Shown here: positions 1 through 10,660 of the stretch, piece after piece
Numbering within the stretch: the stretch's first letter is position 1
Layout of the letters: each line of letters begins with the position of its first letter
Assembly: GCF_901709675.1 (NCBI RefSeq)
Contig: NC_051105.1
Coordinates: 1,364,001 to 1,428,000, forward strand
Reading direction: 5' to 3'
Length of the DNA stretch: 64,000 nucleotides
Origin: Syngnathus acus
Lineage: Eukaryota > Chordata > Actinopteri > Syngnathiformes > Syngnathidae
Program-made: the position numbers and the translations under genes
Notes under the pieces: model-generated
What the model saw: the letters and a program-made list of their open reading frames with translations, nothing else
Databases searched by the model: none
What the model was told of the DNA's origin: nothing

Positions 1-363
1 TACTATAAATATGAAGTTATAGTTTCAAATAATCCTATTTGAGCAGCAGGCAATTATTATTATTGTTGTTATTGAATATGAAGATGATGATGATTATATT
101 TATTATTATTATTCAATGATTATATTATTATACAAACAAAGCAATGCACTTGACATGAGCAACATTTTGGAAGTCGAACAACCAGTGTCCATCAGAAATG
201 GATGGTGTGCAGGTTGCAGCTTCTCTGACGGCAGCCGCTTTGCCAAACGCGGCGCAGTCACAACAGTATGAAACCTTTTTTTGGCTTCAGAATACAGTGA
301 AGGCAATTGTGCGAACCGTTTTGCATTGATCCAAAAGTCGACTCTTTTTGGAGCGAATCTTAC
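1..363 (-). other. mstn: mstn intron 2 (partial)
   Basis: Begins right after the GTAAGA donor of mstn exon 2. It is AT-rich, with interrupted TTA/ATT and GAT trinucleotide tracts at about 52-130. No third exon or splice acceptor is visible before the window edge. Confidence 0.8.
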
Positions 364-1306
364 CAGTCCTTCCTCGCCCGGCTCGGCGGAGGTGACGGCC
401 AGGTCGTTGCCGACGTTGTCGTAGGCGTTGATGTGGATGCCCCAGTTGGTGTCGGGCTGGCGCAGCCAAACGCTCAGCACTTGCTTGACGTCGATGCTCT
501 GCCACGAAGCCGCGCCGGCCTTCACGTCCAGTTTGAGCGAGCGCACGCGCGCGTGCCGCCCGCCGTCCGACGCCGCCGCCGGCGTCAAGCGGGAGATCTG
601 CAGGAAGACGGCGCTGTCCTCCTCGGCCGCCCGCATGTGCACCCAGAGCTGCGCCCGCAACACGCGGCTCGCCTGGAACTTGGGTGTCAGCGAGAAGAGG
701 CAGCATTTGGGCCAGCCGTCGGTTTGCACCGCCGGGTCGGCTGAAGGAGACATTCATCGATTACGGAGCTGCCTTCCTCTTCGTTCGTGCATGCAGACAT
801 GAATCAATTACTGCTTAACTGCTCGTTCCAAATCAAATGAAAGTCCGCGCGTAAAAGTGACTTCAGGTTGCGCGTGCGATCCGGACCGAATAAAGAATCC
901 AATCGGAGATACACTTACGTTCGGTGGCCATCAACATGATGGTCTCGGTGACGGCGTGCTCATCGTCGTCGTCCGCGACCACGTCCCGGTTGTCGTCCCC
1001 CAGGACGTCGTACTGGTCCAGCAGCTGCTGCAGCGGCGGCGCCCTGGGCAGGAGCTGCCTGACCACGTCGCGGCTGATGTTGGGCGCCTCCTTCATGCGC
1101 AACTTGCTCAGGATTTGGTACTTGATGGCGTTCAGACGCATGCTTTTGATTTGCTGCCGCATGTCGCAGGTGGCGCACGACTCCGACGTTTCCTCCGGCC
1201 CGCCGGAGGACTGCTGCGTCTGCGTCTGTGTCTGTGTCTGCTGCTCGCACAGGCACACGACAGCCAAAACCAGCAGCAAAGTCAAGCCAACGTGAGAGAA
1301 ACGCAT
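364..1306 (-). CDS. mstn: Myostatin (growth/differentiation factor 8), exons 1-2, partial at the left edge
   Basis: Secreted TGF-beta family ligand that restrains muscle growth; the window holds only the prodomain part. Exon 1 is 919-1306 (ATG at 1306, 129 codons plus one base) and exon 2 is 364-740. They are separated by a 178 bp intron with GTAAG donor and CAG acceptor, and together encode 255 in-frame residues. Seen: a hydrophobic signal peptide (about residues 1-20), a Gln-Thr repeat just after it, a cysteine pair (CATCDMRQQ), the conserved glycosylation site [25 protein letters not shown], and in exon 2 [18 protein letters not shown] and [15 protein letters not shown], ending at a GTAAGA donor. 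Exon 3 (furin site and mature cystine-knot domain) must lie left of base 1; bases 1-363 are intron 2. The residues match myostatin rather than GDF11. Teleosts carry two mstn copies and I cannot say which this is. Divergent neighbour of pgap1. Confidence 0.95.
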
Positions 1307-1363
1307 TGTGCACCCCACAACAAAAAAACACGCGCGTGCTTTAGGAGTCAAGTCCAAACACTG

Positions 1364-1440
1364 ATTGGCATCACTTGATTAGCGCGCACGCTTTTATACG
1401 CACACACTTTTTTTAAGGTGGCGTCCCAAACGATGATTGG
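1364..1440 (-). promoter_or_regulatory. mstn core promoter: TATA box, CCAAT box, E-box
   Basis: On the minus strand there is a TATAAAAG box at 1391-1398, 85 bp upstream of the ATG, and a CCAAT box at 1436-1440, about 40 bp further upstream. A CAAGTG E-box lies at 1372-1377 and a second CCAAT at 1364-1368, which is probably inside the 5' UTR. This spacing fits a TATA-driven, tissue-specific promoter with a 5' UTR of about 55-65 bases. E-boxes are known regulatory elements of vertebrate myostatin promoters; function here is inferred. Confidence 0.6.
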
Positions 1441-2250
1441 CTGGCCAGGCCAACAATGACTTTGAACCATGATAACTTTTTTTTCTTTCCTTGTCAAACC
1501 ATAAAGGGGGGAGGGGAGGGGAGGGGGGCTGTCTGGGTCACGGGCAGATTGTGGATAGATTGACTTTTCGTCCGGCGATTGCGCAACCAGCGGAAGCAAA
1601 CCTGGCCTTGTTTGCACAAGATGTAATGTGCTTGTGCGCCATTTTCATCTACTGTGCGCGTAACAATATGGGCACGGCAATGTGGCAACTTCATTTTACA
1701 TACTAACACGGGAAGAAAATATTTTTTCCCATTGACGCACATGAGATTTCTCCTTTATTCATTTTTCCCAACAGAATTTGTTCTCTTCATTTTGAAATAA
1801 CATTGCCATTTTTGAAAATATTTCGTTTTTTTAAAACCAAATCCCTTCTTTACATACTAGATTAAATAATAATTGTAAACCTAATAATTACTTGTCATTA
1901 ACCAATGACGTTTGAGTTCAAATTCAATGTGTTATTCGGAATTCAATAACCTCTACCTTATTGTTATTGTATTCTGATACAAAGTGTTAAATGACATAAA
2001 ATGGATGATTTTCGTTGAAACGGACTCTCACGCACAACCACACTGACAGGCACAACGTCTGAGGCCCTTTTCACACACGCACTCTCACATTGATTCATTT
2101 TATACTCACGAGATTCAACGATTTGGATCCAAACCCATTCCAAATAAGAAGCGAAGGAAGTGAATTGTAATACAACAGCGCTACCTAGTGGGCATTTGTA
2201 GCCGTGCGTTGAATTTTCTTCCTAAGGGTTCCATCCATCCCTTCCGCCAC
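1441..2250. other. Divergent mstn/pgap1 intergenic region
   Basis: The two start codons are 1,046 bp apart and point away from each other. The stretch contains a G-rich run near 1506-1530 and an AT-rich middle (1740-2010). I see no coding exon in it. Confidence 0.6.
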
Positions 2251-2352
2251 ATTGCGGAAGTGACGTGTCAGTGCCTCCTCCGTCGCCATGGTGCCAGTTG
2301 CTTCCGGTGGCTGCGTGTGACAGCCCGGCGGAGAGTCTCGTCGGGGGGCAAC
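2251..2352 (+). promoter_or_regulatory. pgap1 proximal promoter / 5' UTR with ETS-CRE-like composite
   Basis: GCGGAAGTGACGT at 2254-2266 combines an ETS-type core (GGAA) with a half CRE (TGACGT), a common arrangement in TATA-less housekeeping promoters. A further GGAA core (minus sense of GCTTCCGG) lies near 2300. No TATA box is seen. An upstream ATG at about 2288 is in another frame. Transcription start not determinable. Confidence 0.4.
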
Positions 2353-5300
2353 ATGACAAGTGACACGCAACCCCCGGGAAGATGCGAGTGGTTAGGAAAG
2401 TGGGGAAGAAGCACGAAGGCGGCGACGCTGCTCTTTTACGGCTTCGCTTTGGGGCTCGTCGCTCTCGGCGTGAGAGAGGTGCTAACTGGCTTTGAGGAGA
2501 ACCGATGCAGTATGACCTACATGTTCCAATACCCCGAGTACCTGGTAGGTAACCATAGGCTGCGACTCATAGCTAATTCTGTCAAATATAAAAGAACAAT
2601 GTTGTCAACATGAAAGCCGTTGGTGAAGAAGTAGTGAGGCCGCCATTCCGCGACATGACACAAGGGACGGAGCGGAGAGTCGTTACTACGACGCCACCCG
2701 AATTTGTACTGACGTCACAGAGACCGACGTCCTAATAAATCCACTGTCAATATGTTGATTCGCCAAGAAATACACAAGTCTAAAGGAATACACAAGTGAC
2801 CGCTTCCGAAGCGTTTTATTATTGTTGTTTTATATGACTTTGAGTAATTAAGCATATGAAAAGTAGATTTTGCACAATAAGAAGACGTACATATGAGGTG
2901 CGAGCAGCTATGTCAAGGAGCCCTGGCAACATTGGGATTGGAATTTCGTGTCAATCAAGTACATCGGATTCAAAGCTACTTTGATCAAATATGACCTCAG
3001 TCAAAAGTGAAGCAACATTTCAAAGGAAAGTAAATAAACAATGGCCTACTTCCTGTTGAGTTTAGAGTAGAGCTCCAGTGACCTTTATAGGTCTTGGGCT
3101 GTTGCAACATTTGCTAGATCTCGGTGAAACATTTAACAAAGGCTGTTTCTAATTTTTGCTGTTACATAAACCACCAAATTGCCAAAAGAGGGCAGTCAGT
3201 CGTTGATGTTTCAGCGTTACCGGTTAGTCCGACCCTCCGTTGCAAAGGATGGCCACGCAGCTTTTCCTGACAACAATGGAGCAATGCGATAGTTGTCAAG
3301 CAAGTCAGGCGGGAGGGAGTTTTGCGCTTAGTCATGACAAGTGGCTGCGCTGCCTTCTGCCCTTTCCAGCAGGCTTCATGTGACAAGTAAAACGCAAAGT
3401 GCTCACCAGGCAGAATTCCGTAATATGGCTGCATTACAAAATGGTCTGTCCAGCGTGTGCCATTGCCTCGTCGCGTGACCAGGCAGTACCCGGCGTACGG
3501 GCTCTATCTGTACGGGGAAGGCGCGTACACTCAGGAGTCCCGCGAGCTGCAGCTCTTCGGGGCCCCCGTCATCTTCCTGCACGGAAACTCCGGAAGCTAC
3601 AAACAAGGTACCAACACCACCAGGAATTGATCATTTCTTCAACCAGCGCATCTCGTCGTTGGACTTGAAATGGCGAGCGAGGGACGTTCTGTTTTCTGTG
3701 CGTCGCAGCGCGTTCTCTGGGTTCGGTGGCCTTGAGGAAGGCGGAGAATGCAGAAGGCGGTCTCCATTTCAACGTGTTTGCCGTGGACTTCAACGAGGAA
3801 CTGGTGGCCCTCTACGGCGGCAGTTTGCAGCGGCAGACGCACTTCCTCCACGAGAGCATCAAGGCCATTCTCAAACTTTACAAGGTTGGGCCTCAAACAC
3901 TTTTTTTGTAAGTTTGAGGACAGCACAAATATTTGGTTTGAGACGCTCTGCTTGTTTTTGTAGCACCTGAAGACGCCCCCCAAGAGCGTGCTGCTCGTGG
4001 GCCACTCTATGGGCGGTCTGCTCGCCCGGGCACTCTTCACGCTGCCCAACTTCGACACGGCTCTGGTCCATCTCATCATCACCCAGGCCACCCCTCACTT
4101 GGCCCCGGTGCTGGTTTTGGACCATTACCTGCGGGGTAAGCACCACGCGCCCGCACGCGCGGAGATGCGTCGTATTTTGACCCGTTGTCTTTTTGCCGCC
4201 AGATTTCTATTCAGCACTGAGGAAAAAGTGGGCGGAGCAGGCGGACGGGCTCGAGAACGTGACGGTGGTGTCCATTGGCGGCGGACACCGCGATTTCCAA
4301 GTGCGCTCGGGTCTCACCTCCATACCTTGCTCTCCAGGAGACCCTACAAAGTTGTCATTGGTGGTGAGTTGAATGTTGTGCATCATCAAAATAACATCCC
4401 AAAAACAAAGCAACATTTGGTTCCGCCTGCATTTCAAAATGGGATGATGGGTTTTTAGCTTTTTAGCCTATACACACTTGGCACCTCCACGACAGGAAAT
4501 CTCACCGGACCTGTTTTTCTTTCTGCCTGTTACTTGTTAACACGTCTTTTTTTCCCCCCACCCCCCAAGGCCACTGCAGTTCCGAGGACGTGGGTTTCCA
4601 CTGACCACCTATCCATCGTGTGGTAAACACAAACAACCCATTTGTTACTATTTTTTAATGAAGCTATCAAGCAGATGGTGTATGTTCATATTTTCCCAAC
4701 CAGGTGCAAAGAGCTCGTTCTCGCTACGGTCAGAGCTTTCTATGACCTCATCGATCCCAAAACAAGACAAGTCCGTCCGCCGTGGCTGGTTAAGTTTGAT
4801 TTGAAATTTGGCATGTCACTGGATATTTTTTATTTTTTTTCAGTTCACAGACAACCTGGCTAAGAAGAGCGCTGTGCTCAAACACCATTTCATGAGACAC
4901 TCTGCCCAAATGTTGGGAGACACTCAAGAAGCCGCTTTTTCCCTGCAAGGTGGTTTTATATTTACTCACATTCAGTCATGTTCATTTCCTAATTTTCACA
5001 AATATTTTGGATGGTTTCAGATGCCGAGGAGGCTTTGAGCGAAGTGAACACTCTGCGGCTGGCGTATCGCACGCCAAAGGTACGCCGCACAATTTGGCAT
5101 GTAAGATGACTTTTACTGCCTTGACTGCAAGCACCCCACTGGGCTCTGCGCTTCCAGGAAGCCGAGGTCAAATACTTTGTGTTCGCCCTCTCCAGTCGCA
5201 GGAAGGCCTACAGCCATTTCTACTGTCGGAGCAGCAACTGGGTGAGTTGCGCGGAAACGATCGCAGCCGCGCTCCGCCGTAATTAGCCAATGGAAATATC

Positions 5301-8300
5301 ATCCGCACATTAATTCACGCGTGTTCGCCAGGACATGAGCGGCTGGGTGTACGGCTGCGTGCGGCAGAACGCTTCTTTGTGGTAAGCGCGCCGGCGCTAC
5401 TCGGCCAGCGGCGACATTCCACGCGTAATGGTGTCGCCGTCCTGTAGCGCAGTAGAAATCTTTTTTTCCGCAGTGAGCATGCGGTGGATTTGTCCAAGGC
5501 GACGGAGCTTCTTCCTGCGTACAAGGTGATTGATTGGAGGACATTGGCTGTCTGAGCTGAGCGCCACTCGTGCCACTTGTTGATTTGTCCCGTCTGTCCC
5601 TCTCGGCACCCTCTCCAGGTGCTGACGCTGAGCCTCGGCGAATTGTCTCCGTTCACTCATCTGGTGGTGTCAGCCTCCAACCCCACCGGCAAACAGGTGG
5701 CGGCCACTTGAACCCAGATAAGCGTAACCCGAAGTCCGCTTGCACTTGCCTGACTGGCGTTGTGATTTGGTGGCTTGCAGTTCACGCTGGAGTGCGAGTG
5801 GCAGCGGCGAGAATCGTTGGTTCTGTCACTTCCTGTCCCGCATGTTTTATCCTTTGGTGAGTTGTTTGCGCTCCATCGAAGATGAGACGACATTTCAAAA
5901 TACATTTTTTAGGTTTGACACTCAGCGAAGTCACCGTGAGCTCCAGTGGACTTTTCCACAGCGTCAAGCTGCAACACTTTCACGAGGTACGCGGCGAGAC
6001 GTGAGCATCGCGTCCCGGTTTTGCCGCTGCACCGCTGACATCTGCCGTGTGTGTGTTTAGGTCTATCAGGCTTTCAGGATTCACGTCGCAAGTGAGTGTA
6101 AGCGAGACAATGGTAAGCCTTGACACTCTTTAAGCAAACCTTTGGGCAGTAGGTGGAAGAGAAAAAAAAACTTGACTGCAATTATTTTTTTTTGCTCAGT
6201 CTTTCGATTGCCAAGTGTCTACAGAATGAAGGTGCCGTGGTTCTTTGAAGATGTTTTAACAAGCGCCAGGTGAGTGATCATTTGTCTCCGCTATCATCCG
6301 TATTCACATTCTGACCCGCTGCTCCGCGTGCCATCGTTGCGCCAGTGCCCCATCGGTGACGGAAATCTCGGCGATGCTCCACACGAATCGTCCTGACAAC
6401 GAGTCCAGTGTCCACCTTCAGCTCCACACTGCCCCCAACTGCCAGTATAAGGTTGCGGATGCTAACTTTGAAGCAGTTCACATGTGAAGTGTCAGAAATG
6501 GAAGAAAAAAAACAGTTTTTAAACTTTAAAATGTCTCCTTTTCATGAGGACCGTCTACTTTGAATTCTGAGCTCCAATCCCTTCATATTTTGTCTTTATC
6601 CAGGTGTCGGTGAGGACGTCTTTACCCAAGGTGTTGGGACAGGTAATTGTTTTGTTTTGAATTCTCTGTTTTATGGGAAGGAAATGAGATGGATTTTATT
6701 CTTTTCATATTTTGACACTTTTGGGTCGCTAAGCAGGCCCTTGAGTCAAGCTCCTGTCCGTAGCAGGAGCGTTAAAGTGGGACAGTCCCCGAACGTCAGC
6801 CCTGCCGGCCTCGCACTCTTGACAGGCTTTTGTGTTGAACTCCTGGCACAGATCCTGCGCTTCTTCATCCCCATGGTGCCGGTGTACACCACCGTAACTC
6901 TCCTGCTGGCCTGCGGCGCGCAACTGTCCAACATCTGCAAGTCACGCCGAGCTGTGTCCATGAGCCTGGCGCTCCGCAGTGGCCTGCAACCCCATAAAGT
7001 CAACTTGTCCGTTTACATCCTCCACATCCTCTTCAGGTGGGCGCGCTGCGCTGCGCTGCGCTGCCACCGGCGTGGCCACGTCAGCCTCGTTGAACATCTT
7101 CTGTGCTCATCAGTTGTAGTTGGTTGAAAAACACGTGGACGCTGCTGTGCCTTCCCATGATGGACGTGGCCCCGCCCATCTTTCCCGACACGCTCCTGGA
7201 CGACGGCACGGCGCCGTGCGCCGAGTGGCCGTACCTCCTGCACCCGCTCCTGTACGTCATTGGCGCAGCCGTGGCCTACTGGGGCACCGTGCTGCTCCGA
7301 CTCAGCACGCGGCTTCTTTCGTTGCTCTTAGCTCTGCTGCACAGGTATCAACAATTCGGTCTTTTTTGTCTTTTTTTTTTGTCTTTTCGGATTCAATTCC
7401 TCTGTCGACCACTGGATGGAGACAAACTAGTTGAGTCGGGTACATTTCAAAGAGCAATTAAACAAAAAAAGTCTTTTGTAATGTAAAGTAATGAGTAGCA
7501 TCCTCTGTAATCCTGCTTTTTACGCCTACAGTTGATGGTTAAACATGCAGCACGGACATTTTTGGTGTATCAAAGAAACACAACAACCGGGGGTTCTTAT
7601 TAATTGTTCCCGCCGTACCAGATCGTCCATCTCAAGACACTGCGGCACTCTGCGCCTCCCCGCTCAGCTCATCGTCATGGTACTTCTGACCATTTTGGGC
7701 TGGAACACCTGTGGAGCAATTTCAATCATGGCTGCCTTTGGCATTCACCTGTACAGGGTGAGTGAATGAAAAAGAAAAATGTCCCTTTCTAGATTTTTGT
7801 TTGAATCATAAAACGAATGTGCCCATTGTACATCATGTCAAAAGTTTAACTGGCTGCCACTTCTTTGCAATTGTGTGTCCAGGTACTGAGACTACAGATG
7901 ACGGAAAGATCCTTGCGTCACATACTCAATCTGGTGAGTCAAAAAAGTCAACAACGCAATGCAATTGAACACAGGAAGAAATTTCCATTTTTCCCGCAAC
8001 CGCTTCCAGGCCCCTCAGACGCACAGAAAACATTCCGGAACGGAGTCCAGAGAATGCGAGAGTGCGCCGCTGCTGTCAGAGTGTGTTTTGCGGGAAATCC
8101 GTGATGACCTGCAGCTCCACCTGTGTCTTTCGGCGCTCTTCACCGTCCCCGTGGTCCTGAGCGCACCCTCGCTCGTCTACTGGAGCCGTAACCTGAGGTG
8201 CATTTCGGCACGATAACGACTATTCCGTATTCTTTGATTTTTCGAATGCAAAGTTCTAGACTTTGAGCTCAGGGAATCTGCGGACAAAGTCAAGATCCTT

Positions 8301-8663
8301 TTTTTTAACGCAATGATTTACTTGTTGCGCTCTGTTCTTTGGCAGCTACTCCACCCAGCTGAATCAGGACCCTTATTGGCCGTACTTTGTCCCCCTGTGC
8401 GGCATCTACTTGAGGCTCGTCAACTGCGACAGTCAGAGGCTCACCGACAGGTAGGTGCACGTTCGCCCGGCTGCAGAAATACAGCCACAGCATCCCAACA
8501 TCGACTTGCCCTTTCCCTCCCCCCCAGTAAACTGCTGCCCCTGATGTCATTTCTCCTGTTGCCCGTGTCCATCGCTATGGTGATCTTCTGCCCATTCCAT
8601 CTATACAGAGTGACGTACTTCCTGTTGGGAGCCCTGGCCGCCCTGGCGTTATGTTGTCTCTGA
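2353..8663 (+). CDS. pgap1: GPI inositol-deacylase (post-GPI attachment to proteins 1), complete, 26 exons
   Basis: ER membrane lipase that removes the acyl chain from the inositol of GPI anchors, a step needed for ER exit of GPI proteins. Exons: 2353-2544, 3454-3607, 3709-3884, 3964-4135, 4203-4363, 4570-4622, 4704-4770, 4844-4949, 5021-5079, 5158-5241, 5332-5381, 5474-5525, 5619-5696, 5781-5856, 5913-5986, 6061-6112, 6200-6269, 6346-6451, 6604-6642, 6852-7036, 7114-7344, 7622-7757, 7883-7933, 8010-8197, 8346-8450, 8528-8663. Total 2,853 nt, 950 residues, against about 922 in human. Seen: N-terminal membrane segment (about residues 25-43), [40 protein letters not shown], the lipase nucleophile elbow GHSMGG (Ser about 189), [23 protein letters not shown], and a hydrophobic multi-pass C-terminal third. 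Start chosen because it gives the family-type N-terminus before the first membrane segment; short upstream ATGs are out of frame. Confidence 0.95.
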
Positions 8664-10660
8664 CGGTAGTTGCTGCTGTTGTTTTTGGGTTTCTTCTTTT
8701 CTTTTCGAACAAGCCTCGCCACTCAAAGGTCTTTTTGGTGAACACTCGGTGGAGCAGAGCCATAGATATACACATGACTCGGCGAACCACACTGGCGCCT
8801 TGACTAACGAGCGGTTGAAGACGGCCGGGCTCGCGCTGATGTCGCAGTCGTCGTAAGCCTTTAAGCAATGGCGATGTCGCACACAAACGGTGCAGCAACA
8901 CATTTAGCGCGGTGGGGCTGGAGCCCAATCCCCAGTGAATAGCAAAGGTCCTCTGAAAAATGTCTGAATATTACTGTGCCTTACTGAGCTCAGATGAGAC
9001 TTTTCTTGGTGCATTTGATTTGTCGGCAGTATTTCTAAGCAGTATACTGCCCTCTAGTGGAAAAGGAGCAGTACAACGTCAATGAACATTTGACATTCTC
9101 TGTCATTTAACTATGTTGTTTGAAGTGCAATTTTTCTCATCACAAAAAAGCTGGAACAGATTAACGGACCGGAACGTAGAAAAAAGATTTGAGATTTGGC
9201 ACTCGTATCACAAGTCAAGGCACCGCTGTACCTGCACAAAGTGCTGCCAAAAAGGAGCAAGCCGGTGAGCCGAGTTTGCCTTCCGCTGTGTGTCTATAGC
9301 TCTGCCCCAAGTAACACTTGGGATGCGTAAGCTCATCGACAGGGCTTGAACCCTGTGAATGTTTTTATGATTTTTAATTTATGGCATGATACTGTTCACT
9401 GTGTATAAAGTCCTACACTGCCTTTACCGACGGACTGTTGAAGCTCAGCCTCATCTCCTGCCAGTCGTCACGCATTCCAGCCAGCCCAAAGTTGACGCCG
9501 CACACAAGCCAACGCAGTACACGAAGAACACAACGGGAAGCCTTCATGTCCTCCTTAACCTCTCCTCTTCTTCTCTTTTTCAATGTCCTCTCTCCCTTCT
9601 TACGTTGACTTGTCCTCCTCCTCCTCTCCTCCGGCGGTCCCCAAGCCCCAGTTGCTCATTCACATTGAATCAAAAGGACATAATGAAGGAAAAAGTTGAC
9701 TTTTGAATGTGACTTGTTGCCCCTCCCGTCAAATGCAAAATGACACAGCCAATGGTTTTTGCACAGTGGCAAGCTGTCTGTCCCCTTCTCAATTGTGGGG
9801 GAAAGCTTTTAAGTTGAGCAGTGATCAATTGACCTCAGTCTGTGTGGACACCAGATGCCTTCACACGAGCTGGCTTTGCTAGCCTGCCTCACACTACGGC
9901 GACACAAATCCCTGCCACATCATTTGATTGGCAAGCTTCACACTTGTTTCCAACGCTATATGGACCAAGTCGCTGTCTATTTTACTGCCCGCTAACACTA
10001 AGCTTGTCCGACACTCGTGTGCCTCGCTCCACCCTCCCGCTCAGCAACCGCTGTTCAAGAATGCAAAAGTGATGTTTGCAAAACGTCGTGGCCATGTGTC
10101 AGGCGGGAGGGCTAAGCATACAGCGCTGACCTTAACACTTGATGAGCCGTGCGTGTGGAATCATCCTTTCATTTCAAGTGCCTCTTTGGAAACAAATAAC
10201 AGCCCAAGTGGTCCTTTGGAAAGGCAGAAAGTGGGACTCATTTGCTGGATTTTGTTGACAATTTGTAATAACCAATAGCAAAAGCTGTGTGATGACGTGC
10301 CAACTTTTGTGCTTTTGGTATCTGTTGAGTGTCTACGTGGACGTGTCCAGCAACACTGTTTTTATTCGATGTACTCCTAATCGTATTTAGAACAACAAGG
10401 CCTTCTTCGGATCTGACGATATCTGATTTTCAAATCTGCCACTTGATGATACAAACTGGAAACTGTGAGGCCGATACGCGTGGTAACGCAGCACAATATT
10501 TTTGTGCTATCGTGTCAACGTGTTTTGTCAGCACAGTTGAGTATTGTGGATCAAATGCAAAACTTTCACTCGAAATTAATCACATGGACAAAACCCTTTA
10601 AGAACCCACAAACGGTCCTCTGTAATGACTTGAAACTGATGAGTAATAAATAAAAACTAA
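8664..10660 (+). other. Probable pgap1 3' UTR with polyadenylation signals
   Basis: After the TGA at 8661-8663 no further exon is recognisable. The first AATAAA hexamers on the plus strand that I noticed are two overlapping ones at 10645-10654, followed by a short A-rich stretch. The 3' UTR may therefore run about 2 kb, or end earlier at a variant signal. A consensus CTCF-type core lies at 9047-9060 (see findings). Confidence 0.35.

Noticed and set aside
364-1306. GDF11 as an alternative identity for mstn
   Set aside because: Signal peptide, [25 protein letters not shown] and exon structure follow fish myostatin; GDF11 has a longer Ala-rich N-terminus.
857-1378. Plus-strand open frame opposite mstn exon 1
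   Set aside because: Antisense shadow of a conserved coding exon; no recognisable protein.
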